Assembly: GCA_900708905.1 (NCBI GenBank)
Contig: CAADRB010000014.1
Span: 2,769,822-2,833,821, forward strand
DNA: 64,000 nt
Direction of reading: 5' to 3'
From: Hymenolepis diminuta
Taxonomy: Eukaryota; Platyhelminthes; Cestoda; Cyclophyllidea; Hymenolepididae
Both the position numbers and the translations under genes were made by a program. Positions 35,859 through 47,345 of this stretch are shown one piece after another. The notes under the pieces were generated by a model. That model saw nothing but the letters and a program-made list of their open reading frames with translations. It was not told the origin of the DNA and searched no databases. Within the stretch, counting starts at the first letter, position 1, and each line of letters opens with the position of its first letter.

Positions 35859-38800
35859 GTAAGTTTGGGTTATTACATCTCTTCTGACAGTCGGCTTGGC
35901 TACGGTTTGAAATTAGTGACTAAGATTTAATAAATTTTATGGTTCCTAATTTTAACATTCACTCTTAAGGAAAATTTTTAGCCTCCAAAATCAAACACTT
36001 AAATAAGCCTTGAACGAAATCTGTCGGTTTAATCTATTAGCTTACAGATGTACACTAACTGCGATGTTTTAGGCTAAAATGGTGCACTACTCAAGACTAT
36101 CTTCAATACATACATTCATATAAATGTGTGAAACATTATCTACTGCTGTCGGCTCTTCCACCATTACAGTTATAAGGGGCTGACTGACACACGGATCACA
36201 AGCGTGTTTGACAGCACGTAAGGATTTCATCATCTGTCATGAGTGAATATCATCCTGCTATTAATCAGGTCATGTCTTCAAAGTAGGATGTACGGGTAAT
36301 TGAATAAAGACTTCGTGAATCAGTTAACATGTTAATCAATATAAAGTTTTTTTAATATGAATAACAACATAGTCCATGCTCTTAGGATCCTCCACATATT
36401 TGGAGAATGTAAAACTGATCTATAGAAGACTGTAGTTCCGGTTTCCTCACCAATTTTTCCTAAATAGAGAGCCCCAACTGTTTCGCCTTTGACTCAGCTC
36501 AGGATCTTTATCTATTGCCTATCGATTTCATCTCATTATCAGATTCCTGCGTATTGAACTTTATTCTGATATTTTGGTAATACTTTAGACTTACTAATTC
36601 TGAGGCACTTTGTTCTCCCCAATTGAAGTATTCAACCACATCCGCTGTCCAGATAGAGAGGGAACTCTGAAAGAGGGACTCGCATTCCGCTTCCTCTTTA
36701 CTGACCAGCATTGATCAAATCAGTTATCGGCACGTTATAATGCGGCTCGTACTTCATTGTCTCTTATCCACCAGATATACATAAATGCTCGAAGCTAAAT
36801 CTTAGGCCAAGCAGTAATCATCTTTGGCAGAGAAGTAGCGTAATGACCAGAGTTGAGGTTAATAATCCAATGTCCCTTTACAGATAAGTTTTAACGATGA
36901 CAGTAGTTTTGTCGATGAGCATCGAACTCGCGAATTTTAGCTTTGAGGATGTCTAATTTTGACTAGTGTGCCATCACCAAACAAAAAGGCTTATTCTACT
37001 TTAAGTAGTTAAGTCATGAAACGTATGTAATTTCTTATTATGCCTTTCCAGAATTCACAAATATGTTACGTCTTTGGACATGTTAAGCCTAAGGACATGT
37101 GTTCTCGCGGTGTGTTTAATCGTATTATCTGCCGCTTGATGGAGGTAATTTTATTTTTCACCTACGTGATAAGCAAAGTTTGTGTGAATTAATAAAAGTG
37201 ATTTTTATGCTTTTTTCCGGACACGCGAGAAATTAGAAATCGCATTGTTGTTTCCTTTTTTATTAAATAGCGTGTGATTTCTCAATATCTTTAAAGTGAC
37301 AACATTGTCAACCTCAGGATCGAATAAACTAATATCGTTTACAAGGATAAAGTTAGAGAAATTTAATTTACCCATTATTAGTTCCCAATTTTATCTTATA
37401 TTAAAAAATGTGATCTCTGGAATGATAAAATAATATATCCATTTATTTATGAAGATAATATGAATCATACTATTAGGAGATGTGGTTGCATAGCTGTGAA
37501 TTTGAAGAAGTAATTTGGGGAAAGTGTGGGGAAATTTGGATAATTGAAATTATGGACTTTTATTTATTCGTTCCTCAACTTGGAAGAATATTTGCTGCTA
37601 GTTTTCTAAAAGTTCTTTCGAAGAGACTCGTGCTGCATCTACCATTCATTTTACAGATTGTTTGATATTGTATGTGTCGGTGATTGTTGCACATTTTAGA
37701 ACAGTGATCCGATGACAGTGTAAAAGCATGACTTTCATTTACATTAACATAGTTTTTTGAGCTGATAAAGGGTCTTGGAGTGACTCTCAGGGTCTGAATA
37801 AACTGTAATCTAGCGACTTCTAGTGGACAGTTAGATCAAAGTGACAGAAACCGGATTAACATTACAACAGTGTAAAAGATCCTTACTTGACAAATTTTGG
37901 TAAGAACATTAATTAAAGTTTTAATAATAGTAATAGAAATCCGAAATTCTTCGAAAGAAGATAACTGGCGACGTAGCTATTCTTCTAAGGTTAAACGCTG
38001 CTGGATGTGTGATTTCATACAAGTATTCCAAACTCAAGGCTGCTCTGTAAATTAAAAAGAAAAAAGTTCCTACGAATAAGGTCTTTAGAACTAAACATTT
38101 CAAGTCGAGGCCGTAAAAAATTTCCATGTCCAAGAAGGTAACTGTTAAGTCTCGCAGACCTTCCTCTTCAATTTACTAAAATTTAAAAGCTACGCATCCA
38201 TTTGTCAACTCCGTATTTTGATACAGGCCTTGAAAATATGGTCCTATTATTAGTATCGCCTTCTTCTCTTGAACCAACGTTAATACAATCATACTTCAGA
38301 GTAAATGGCACGAATTAAAAGTCATGGAAGCATTTGGACGCCGGGAAAAAGGAAAGTAAAGCCCAACTTTATGGTATCAATAGAAGTTAAAGTGGCACTT
38401 ATAATCTGACTGACTATATGGCCTAATTAATATGACTCCCAGATCCATCGAATCGTCTGATCACTAGTAATAAGTATGGTTTCTCACTATAGTCGAACGA
38501 TCTAAATTTCAAACTCTCCAACTGGGTAATTCGTATCCGTAGTATTCAGAGCTAATAGACCAGTAAATTATGATTAACAGTGTAGCTATGTCATTTCGTT
38601 CCGTCCATCACTTTAGATAGCCAACGAGGACATTTAATATACTAGATTCTTACCATATTCCCATCTACTCCGATAACACTTGATTCTCCTTTTTACTACA
38701 CCATTAATTTTGCGGAATTTAGATTCGCTCCAAGTTACCTTGTGTCTTAAAATATACTGACTCTCATCCAAGAATCTTATTCTCCTGATAAGTGTACTAT

Positions 38801-39095
38801 AATCTGTTGTACTTTTTCTATATGCGCCATTCTAAAACGTATCTAATCTTGTTTTACCTAAACGTCTAATTAAGCCTTTGGCTGTATGGGAGATACCTTA
38901 ATCCCCTTGTCGAGTACGGGAACAAGTTATTAATAGTACTGGTGTGACTGAATCCACTTAAAACTGTGATAATTTAGGAAATAATAAAGGAATATTTAGT
39001 CATAAATTGGTGATAAAAAATTAACTATATAAACTAGGGCTTCCTTTCTGGACCTCGACTAAAAAAGAGAAAATAGCTACAACTTAAAATTTTAT
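35859..39095. other. No gene recognised
   Basis: AT-rich. ORFs at 36,508-36,711 (minus), 37,480-37,665 (plus) and 37,921-38,133 (minus) have no supporting splice, promoter or family evidence. The block around 36,130-36,260 is somewhat GC-richer but not identifiable. Confidence 0.4.
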
Positions 39096-39326
39096 TTATC
39101 TCGTCCCCGATATGTTAAAACTGTAAGCTGTTAAATGTAGGATCATTTTGTCTTCTAAACCATAGAAAGAAAAATTGATTGAGTTGCCATCCTTGATTGA
39201 AAAACCCGTCAGTAAACATTGAACATCGTCGACAAGCATTTGCTGCAATCCAGAAGACAAATCATGAAATTTAAATTTTGGAACGTGGGCTGCCCATTTA
39301 GCAATTATTGCACAATTCAAATTCAA
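39096..39326 (-). pseudogene. Nuclear-receptor-LBD-like fragment, copy B
   Basis: The minus strand is open for 76 codons: NCAIIAKWAAHVPKFKFHDL, then SSGLQQMLVDDVQCLLTGFS and IKDGNSINFSFYGLED. WAxHxPxF followed by FxxLxxxLQxxL resembles the nuclear receptor LBD helix 3-5 signature (WAKHIPGFxxLxxxDQxxLL) with two inserted residues and Asp replaced by Leu before Gln. The following KDG-type turn is also LBD-like. It is related at DNA level to 21,791-21,990 in the opposite orientation. There is no acceptor, and an in-frame TAA lies just upstream, so a relic is more likely than a working exon. The resemblance is by eye and could be wrong. Confidence 0.4.
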
Positions 39327-41473
39327 AAATTAATTAAAGCAAGACCCTTTAAACCGTGACATTACTCTTAGCATTTTTCTATCCCCCGCCTCTATTACAT
39401 GTTGGACTTCCTGTTAACAGATTTCAGTCGCTTCCCACAATTAAAAATTGGAAAAATTTTCTGAATTACTACGGGTAATAATAATAATAATCAAAAAGAC
39501 TTTAGAGGCTGGTTATAGTTTCACGGCCTTATTTAAGCATTTAAATTATTTTTTTCCCAAACCAGGCAAAAAAATTCTGCCATCTTAATCATAAGAAAGT
39601 ATCTGATCATAGAAAACAGTTCAGCCGTCCAAAATGAGCTGAAGGAGGAGGATAATGAGTAAAATTTCAAGTTCATTTGAATTTTTGATTGACCGGATCA
39701 CTGGCATCTAAAGTGTAGATTTCAGCCTTTATCCCCCTAGTTTCCTTAGAGAGTATACAGGTTACTCACCAGCTGAATAAATTTGTATTTTCTTACAGCC
39801 CAGAACAGTCTAATTTTATTGGAATTAACTTAAAGATTATGAACTTGTATAGAAGCTTAACTACAAGCTAGATGTTGTCCGTTGAAGAAGGCGGTAAACT
39901 GTTGGTTAGGTAAACAGTACTTAAGCATAGCAAAAATACCGACGTTATAAAAGTTGCTTATGTTGTTCCCTTTACAGTGTTTACTTATGAAGAATGCATA
40001 AACAGCAAAAAGGAAGCGAAATACCCACTAATTTCTCCAATACAACCCGATTATTCCTCAATAAAATGATTAACATATGATTGATAGCCGTAACAAAAAA
40101 GGGGCTTGATCATATTTGATTACCCATTGGCAATTTGATGAAAATTTTCGAAAGAAAATAACAGTTTTGACACAACGTCTACTTTGAGGGCATCACGTCT
40201 AGAAACTAGATTTCGGCCAAGAAACTACCGAATGAGTAAAACAGATCGCTTGATAATAACTTTTTGAACCACAAATGCTGGCCGAAATCAAGAAGCTGCG
40301 GCAAAAAAATAAGAGGTTATTCGAAGATATTGTATAAAAGGATACCATTTCATATTTTTCAAAAGTACTTTTAAAATGTACGTGGGGGACGGTGGTTAGA
40401 ACGTCACATCTTCGAAGGTTATCGTCAATTATTCAATTAGAACTAGAATAACTTTCCAATTTCGAAGTATGTGACGAAACTCGAATGAAGGAAAAATTTT
40501 GTCATAGTCGACTGAAAATAATAATGGAAATGCATAGAGTTTAGGAAATAGTTGAAGATATGAAATTTCGCAAAGAACAAAATTGTCGTTAAACTAACTT
40601 CGCTTGTGACGATAATTTCTCTAGTCTTTTAGAAATGACATTCTTGTTGAATTGGCGTGGCCAAGCTATCAACTTTTTAATTTTTCAGTAAGCTCTGAAT
40701 ATTGAGTACATTAGCTCACACGGGAACAAAGAACCAGGTAGTGAAATTTGAAGAATTTGAACAGGATACAGTAAACTGTACCTATTATGAAAACGGATTT
40801 TTGGGACTGTGATCTTCTTTGTTTGTACGTTGAAATATCTAAAGTTCTTCAGCAAGATAGTACTCGTAGCTTGTCTTGTACCATTCCTCGTCTATCGCGT
40901 CTTGAAATTTAAAATAAGTCTAATGGGAAAGCCGAAAAAAAACAGATCATAGCGGCAATGATCATGTTTTGTCTTGAGATAATCGATTCCCAGAGGTTGT
41001 CTCTCCATTGCTCATCATCCTCATCAATACTCGGGCGCACATCTCTCCTGACAATTTGACAACTGTTTGGAGCTGTTATCAGTCCGGAGGGGTTTTGAAC
41101 TCCACTTTACACTTTACCACTCTACACAAAACTTATGAAAGCAGAACTCGCATGAAATTACTCTTTTGGTTTCACTATCAATATCCTCTCATTACTCAGT
41201 AAGGAGACATTTCTGAACTAATAAAACTTAGAAGGAGATTCTCTAATACCGAGAATTACTTATGGCAATACCGCAATATAACTAATTCCAATCATAATAT
41301 GATTATGTCCACTATTACTACCCCCAATTAAACAGACTAGTACGCGAAAAACCTTCGCTTCATAAAACAATCACCGACCTCCATTATCTACGAAACCGAG
41401 AAAAGCAATGATTATAAAAATACCACTTGAATTGTACAAGGCTGCGGTGACAACTTCCTTTATTTGTAATCTT
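39327..41473. other. No gene recognised; AAT microsatellite
   Basis: AT-rich sequence. An (AAT)n run lies just before this block at 39,477-39,491 on the plus-strand numbering. No exon or RNA gene supported. Confidence 0.35.
39477..39491. repeat. (AAT)n microsatellite
   Basis: Five uninterrupted TAA/AAT units. Confidence 0.9.
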
Positions 41474-41537
41474 ATTCCTCAGAATTTGTTTTTTTTTTCC
41501 CTTCTTAACAATGTTGAGGAAAAGGATTCTAATCAAA
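41474..41537 (+). repeat. Exon-like direct repeat, copy 1
   Basis: Ends in AGGAAAAGGATTCTAATCAA (41517-41536), matched with one change at 41,775. In a shared frame it reads QNLFFFSLLNNVEEKDSNQ, against QNNLMNTIARLIQTKEKDAN in copy 2. The similarity extends to the QN-L start about 17 codons upstream, suggesting duplication of a small coding unit. Confidence 0.5.
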
Positions 41538-41696
41538 CGAATGAGTGAAAACCTTCTTCAAAGCTCCATCAGCAGACTTCTAAACTTAGCCACAGCCAAA
41601 CAAAACAGCAAAATATCGGGTGGTAGCGCCACCGGCAACAACAAAGGTCGAGAGCTAAACAATTACATTTTCTGCCTATTATCTTTACTATTAAGG
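41511..41696 (+). CDS. Candidate exon with ATG start and consensus donor, unrecognised
   Basis: ATG (context AACAATG) opens 62 codons ending exactly at TTAAGG|GTAAGT, a perfect donor. The reading is MLRKRILIKRMSENLLQSSI, SRLLNLATAKQNSKISGG and so on: basic, with a Gly/Ser/Asn patch. It follows a 13-T pyrimidine tract. If unspliced it stops eight codons later. The repeat at 41,474-41,537 overlaps it in a different frame, so the two readings compete. Family not recognised. Confidence 0.3.
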
Positions 41697-41731
41697 GTAA
41701 GTCTACTACGTTTACTTTAGTGTTTTCGGCC

Positions 41732-41795
41732 CAGAATAATCTCATGAATACCATTGCCCGTCTGATCCAGACTAAGGAAAAGGATGCTAATCAAA
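41732..41795 (+). repeat. Exon-like direct repeat, copy 2
   Basis: The 21-mer at 41775-41795 differs from copy 1 by one base (G for T). The frame FSAQNNLMNTIARLIQTKEK then DANQ is open from 41,721 and follows an acceptor-like TTTACTTTAG. A weak donor AAGG|GTAGTA follows. Confidence 0.5.
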
Positions 41796-41855
41796 GGGTA
41801 GTATGCAAACGCATATGTACATTCAAGCTCTGAGAATGTGTTCTAATAGCAAATC

Positions 41856-42265
41856 ATGAGAGCGGAGACCGAGAGAGAAGTTACTTTTTGTGTGACTCCT
41901 ATATATACAACACATGCCAAAATAAATTCACCACGTGCGCGCTTGTGCTATTTGCATTGCTCTCTCTATCTCCCGGCGGCTACGACAATGCACGTGCTGT
42001 TACTGCTGCTCAAGGCGAACGAAGGCCAAAACTGTTGCACTAGCTTCTCATTGGTTGATGGTGATGGCACGGTAGCTTCTTTGAGCATCTTCATATGGCC
42101 TGCACCACTCGTGAGTGAGTGATCGTTGACCATAGTGTGAGTCTAGCTTCTACGTCTGTTCTCTCATCTGTTTAGTTAGCCAGCCAGCCAGTCAGAAAAC
42201 TGCAATGGACAATATGGGGGTGGAGTGGTGAAAGGGTGGGGTTTTGACTCATTTTTAAGCACGTG
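41856..42265. promoter_or_regulatory. GC/CpG-enriched promoter-like cluster with E-boxes
   Basis: GC-rich island in AT-rich DNA with three CACGTG boxes (41932, 41991, 42260), an octamer ATTTGCAT (41950-41957), a TATA-like ATATATA (41901), CpGs around GCGCGC and CCCGGCGGC, and an inverted CCAAT (CATTGGTTGATGG near 42,050). It sits in the divergent region and could serve an unannotated transcript or a distant 5' exon of either flanking gene. Direction is not determinable. An 88-codon ORF across it is probably incidental. Confidence 0.4.
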
Positions 42266-45200
42266 ATGTAGATTTATTAACACTTGAAATAAGTGGGTGG
42301 ACACGCCTCTCCGATGCAACTGGTGTTCAAACGCCTGTTATCTCTTTTCAAACTATTATCTTTAATTTAAATAAAGACACTCAGAAAGTACATTGTTTAA
42401 ATGAAGTCATTTAACCTACCTTAGTATAGTAGTGTATGAAAAGGGACAAAATTGACGAGCTATTGAAGAATAAATTAATTGTTCATATCACCGGCTGTGC
42501 ACTAATGGGCATCTATCATATGATCTCTGATTTTTTAGATGTCCTCATTGAAGACTGAGTCACCTGCCAACGTGCATAGAGAATAATGTTCAAAACTCTC
42601 ACTGGTTTATTTGTTATTCGGATTGCTCTTGTATTAAAGGATTGAACTTGCTTTTTTAGTAAAGTCAGGCTCATCTACGCCGTCGTAATACTAAGAAGTC
42701 TGCCACTATGATCTATGTTCCCACTAGATCTCGCAGAGACTAAAGTTCCCTCAGACCTTATGATGGAGTTAAGGCGGAAGACACACGGATCCAAGACACC
42801 TTATTAGCTCAACAAAGACCAAATAATAAGAAAACAAATCGCTCCATATGATTAGTGTTGAAAGTCGAAACATCACCGTACGACCGATCACAGTCTTAGT
42901 CACGAATAATTGTCAAGCTGTCGGGAGCCGCCTGCGTTTGCGTTGGATGATGGGTCACCAACGTTGGGAGTTGCTCATCTCGAGGTAAAACATTAACTCT
43001 GAAGCTTTGAGCCTTGTTTGTCGGCTTCCATCACTTTCATATTCGATACCGTACTTCTTCATCCCAGAGCCAAGGTGATAAATGACTTTGCATAAGGTCA
43101 AAATTTATTATAATTATAATGGAAAATTTTGTACTATCGGAACAAGAAGTAAAGTAAAAGAGTATTAAGAGTCTACATCAAAGTTGCGACATGTTTTTAC
43201 AAATGTTGATTGTTTGAATCTATCCACACAGTTATAATAAAGAAGAAATCAACTTAATCTATGAAGAACAAGCCAAGATGCACTTGTGGTTTGGGAAAAT
43301 AACCTTGGCATAATGATAAAGGACAAAATAATTTTCAGTAGTGTTTTGATGTGAAAAAATAACCATGGTTGATGTTCCTCTATGCATAATTTTCAATTAA
43401 TGAGCTTAGATCGAAAAGGCACGCGTAATCTTTGAACATATTCGAAGTAATCACTAAAATCTGGCACTAGATATGAAAATGGTATTTTAACTGGCATTGC
43501 TCTAACTTTATTCTATCTACAATAAGTAAAGCGGTCTATACTCACCCCATTCTTCGGGTAAAATTGTGGTCGACAATATTAGAGAAGTTGTTAATGTGCT
43601 AATTACACTTATTTATTTAAACTGATCGAAGAGTCCATCTGAACAGTGGTGGGAATGTTAAATTTGAAGATATCGATATTGAAAGGGGGGATCTCTAAGG
43701 TGCTCAAGTTACTCCATTGGGTAAGTACCTAGTTTTGAAGACGACAATTACGAACAATGGTTTACATTTGTTTGTATTTCTGCATTCTCAAATTTAAAAA
43801 AACCATTTCCAATTCAGCCGAAAGCAGAAAAAAGTACAGCACAGATCAAAAGATTGTGAGGGGTGTCACTCTCTTCTCTAGAGTTACAAATCTGTTATTT
43901 TTATGAGCAGATTTGGAGATGGATTTTTGCTCTTTTCTTAATTTTACAAATTTAAGACATCACTCAAGTGTCTGAAAAAACATCTCCATTGAAAAACTCA
44001 ATTGAAAATGTTAAATTCCGAAGCCATTCAAGGAAGCATACGGAAATAATTCTAGGGCCTTTCTTATTAAGAAAAAATCTCTCTATTACCCGACCTTTGA
44101 TCAGCATGATCAGTACATTCTAATTACCGATAAAGTCAGATCTTCTACATAAATATGAATCTTGATGATAGGAATTTTTAATTAATTTAGAGACACAAAT
44201 TGTAATAGGCAAATACTTGAATAAACAACTCTTTCCGTACAAAACAGGCGTCCATCACAGGATTACCGGAAAAATAGGCGAGGTTGGTCTAATCCGAAGT
44301 CATGCGTAGTCTACGAAACCCTATATTGCGTACTTTTTCATGTTCTTAAATTAGACTTTCGACAAAATAGTAACAAAATAAATGTATTTATTAAGCAGTA
44401 AAATAACAAGTTATTCCTGAATGAAATTTGGATGGAATCAAAAAATAAAATATCTCAGCATGGCTTATTAAGGTATAAAAATTAAGAAAAGGACTTTATT
44501 CTTCAATTCTTCCTCATTCACTCCTTCACCTTATTGGACTATTTACCAGACCTCGTATTCAGGTGCTTTTCCATAAGTAAAAACGACAAATACTTTTGTC
44601 TCGTCGTAAGTAACAATTATAAGAAATAATTAATTGAATCTCAAGTTATTATCACGAATTTTAACTTAAAGAACGTCCGAAAAGTGTGAATAAGTTTTAC
44701 GAAGAATAAATATTTATTGACAAAGAAATTTGTAGAAGTTTATTTTTCCTCGCTATTTGATTGAGGTGCTGATTTAAATTTTCTTACGGTATCGTCTCCA
44801 CCCCCTTACATGCAAGATCTGAAATTGCATTTTCACTAAGAATTAGCTCAAGTCAAGACATTTTTTATGTCGTATTCTATTGCCAAAACTGGAGATGGAT
44901 TGTGTCAACGGTTAAGTCATTCATTTTATTGCCTTATGGCTTTATTACTCTCTGGAAGACAGAAGAACCTCTAGCGCAGGCTAAAAGACGAGGTTCGTAT
45001 TCCCTTTATTAACGATATGAGTTAATGTTTCTATCCTAGTGGAAGCATACAATTCTTGAGACAATATCTTATTTATTTTTATCTTTATTTAGATGCATTT
45101 TACTCGTATTAGCATAAGCTAGACATGTTTACGGTCTAGCCTACGTTGAAAATAATTTAATTAGCAAAAACTAATGTCAATGTGGTAGGGGAAGCACAAA

Positions 45201-45691
45201 TTAGATAACGAATATTGCTATAGCGATTATATCATTTTGAGTTAATAAGATTAATTAAATTAATATTAGTCGATAAGAAGTCCACGGAGTGGTTAAATTT
45301 AGCTTATAAAGGGGTGATAGAAATCGAATTTCCCACTAGTTTCCATTATGTCACCTCTTCTTCCAAGACGAGTATTAGAAAACACTTTCCTAAAATGATT
45401 TGGACCTTTGATAAAGAAGACAGCAAAGGGACTAGTTTCAGAGTAGTCTAGCATATTTATGAAGAGTGCGCCCACAAAAATTTGTATCCTACCCTAATCT
45501 GACCTTACCGTTTATTATTACACCTCTTCCATCTAAATGAACGAAATCATGAAAGCCCCCTTCTACTTGAGTAGGTTACCCAAACTGTTCTTATATATGT
45601 CCGTCTCTCAAAGATATTTACCATTAACCAATAGCACTCATTTTGGTACTTATGTACTTACCCTAGTTGCTTCCTTAATTAATCTTCATGC
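42266..45691. other. No gene recognised
   Basis: AT-rich, with a moderately GC-richer block at 42,640-43,080. Inside it both strands stay open around 42,920-42,990 (plus: SCREPPAFALDDGSPTLGVA; minus: EQLPTLVTHHPTQTQAAPD). A donor-like CTCGAG|GTAAAAC follows on the plus strand. A consensus plus-strand donor also lies near 43,719. Neither has a family match. Confidence 0.35.
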
Positions 45692-46459
45692 TAGACCAAC
45701 CGACCAACTGACATGCCCATTTCATTGAGATTAAGCACACAGATATCACACTCCAAGTAAACTTTGATCGTGAATCATTGATAAGAAATATGAAGGCACA
45801 ACACCAATTAGCAAGTGCGGTTATAAAACTGCTTTTATTACGACCTGGTGGACTATGGGGTAAGAGCCCCGTTGATAAGGGATGCCTCGAGCAGAGTACT
45901 AAACGGGATGATCTAGAATTCAATTGTAACAAAGTCACTTAAGTTCACATAAATTCTTTGATATCTGCAGTAATTGACCCAGTTATTCTTTCACCTAAAA
46001 CAACGGGTTTCAGAGGTCGTCATGGCCTAGAGTAACCGTACTGACGTCACCTTGCTCCAAAGGCTTTTATAAATAACAATCCAGTCTTCATCTCTTAAAA
46101 CAGCAACTTGTCTAGCTTCCTCAAGAATGTCCGTGAAAACTTTAGTATCGAAGCCAAGTGTTCACAGCCTTGCACTTTTAAAAGATGCTTCAGACGCTCT
46201 TTGAAGTGACTGTTATGCGGACGACACTAGTTTCAACATTTAAATACTGCCAAGCACCTCTTTGAAACCTCCTGCCTTGTGAAGAACGAACCCGCTTTGA
46301 GAGCCAATTTATAACCCATTAATAGGAGGCGATTTCCATAGTTAAAGTTTGATTTCGTCGTAGAAACAAAGAAGCAATTTGGGCATATCAGTGCTGTAAT
46401 GCAACACTCTTCCCAACGCCACATAACCCAGTGCCAGCAATAAAATGTGGATTTTCATT
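45692..46459 (-). pseudogene. BCS1-type AAA ATPase pseudogene, N-terminal and Walker A part
   Basis: Decayed copy of BCS1, the inner-mitochondrial-membrane AAA ATPase that translocates the Rieske protein into complex III. Reading 46,459 downward in shifting frames gives NENPHFIAGTGLCGVGKSVA (family DNPYFGAGFGLVGVG), LRRNQTLTMEIASY (46,330-46,380), LNVETS (family LSVETSY), TLGFDTKVFTDILEEARQVA (46,054-46,162), RPLKPVVLGERITGSITADI (45,950-46,022), YSARGIPYQRG, a damaged Walker A SPPGRNKSSFITALA (family GPPGCGKSSFITALA) and LECDICVLNLNEMG (45,692-45,756). Several frameshifts and stops rule out a product. The order is collinear with BCS1 and no introns are evident, which suggests a retrocopy. 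The rest of the AAA domain lies inverted at 46,587-46,701. Confidence 0.9.
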
Positions 46460-46586
46460 AAAACTACTGCGTGTAAATTTGTCTACAATATCCATTTATT
46501 TTACGGACAAAAGAAGAAAATTAAAATAGACACAGAGCAGAAAATCCACGTGCAATGCATCCAATGACAATAGCAACGTTATGGTA

Positions 46587-46701
46587 GAGCCTATGAGGGG
46601 ATATCATGTCCGACTGAAGGTGGTTTGCTCAATGCTTTGGATGGTGTTGCCTCAACTAACGGTTGTATCCTCTTCATGACAAATCGACTACTTTAATCGG
46701 T
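46587..46701 (+). pseudogene. BCS1-type AAA ATPase pseudogene, inverted C-terminal AAA segment
   Basis: The plus strand reads EPMRGYHVRL, then after an indel GGLLNALDGVASTNGCILFM, T, matching the BCS1 block GRLTFSGLLNALDGVAS followed by RIVFMTTNH. A collapsed remnant of DRLDPALIR (CGACTA...CTTTAATCGG) follows and then a stop. In protein order it comes shortly after the end of the minus-strand fragment, yet it lies 5' of that fragment and on the opposite strand. A local inversion of the 3' half of the pseudogene, with loss of the Walker B region, explains this. Confidence 0.85.
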
Positions 46702-47254
46702 GAACAAATAATTTTCAATATGGTTGCCGTTATATTTACAAGGTCTTGATGCACTCAAAGTAAACACCATACTACTAAAAATAGTCAAGAAGCTAGTAGC
46801 GGAGTTCAAATCCTTCCTTCTCTTTCCGAGATGAGTGTTAAAAAGTGTTTCCTTGCAATGGGATGGCTATGGCTGCATTCTAAGACGGTGAATATGGGAT
46901 TTTGGCCATTTCTCAAACGAATCAAACGCCAAAAGACTGATACGACAGATAAAATTTATCTGCTTACTTTACGTACCCTTACATTTATACCAATTAGTCT
47001 TATAAAACTGAAGGGTAGATATTGAGTAAAATTAACCTTGCGAAAGCTAGAAACTAATACCCATAACTTAGAGACCTACCCCTACCCGGATGATGACATT
47101 AGTAATTGAAATAGGTGAATGGGAATAAGGAATTCAATTAATTTCCCTCAATTTACAAAGAACAAGGTTATATGGTGCCTAAGAAGAGTTGGGAATACAT
47201 GTACCAATCACCAGGGAGATATCTTAATTCGGAGTGGTAATAACTTCCAGTGAG
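46702..47254. other. No gene recognised
   Basis: Includes a 64-codon plus-strand ORF at 46,831-47,025 with no family resemblance. I see no clear extension of the BCS1 pseudogene here. Confidence 0.35.
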
Positions 47255-47345
47255 TACATCGGTGATACATCGGTCATCGTTCACGTCTGCCGTGTCACAG
47301 GTCACGGATTCGACTCCCATAAGCGCAAACCCAGGTAGAGGGATG
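47255..47345 (+). repeat. tRNA-like / SINE-like segment
   Basis: The segment ACGTCTGCC...GGTCACGGATTCGACTCCC has the spacing of a tRNA internal promoter: an anticodon-arm-like stretch typical of G-TTAACGCGTCTGCC tails, then a B-box-like GGATTCGACTCC at about 47,306-47,317. A well-formed acceptor stem and A box were not found. It is best explained as a degraded tRNA gene or the head of a tRNA-derived SINE. A CAAACCCAGGTAGAGGGATG tail follows. Confidence 0.35.

Noticed and set aside
41856..42122. 88-codon ORF in the CpG-rich cluster
   Set aside because: More likely a by-product of GC-rich, stop-poor promoter-like sequence.
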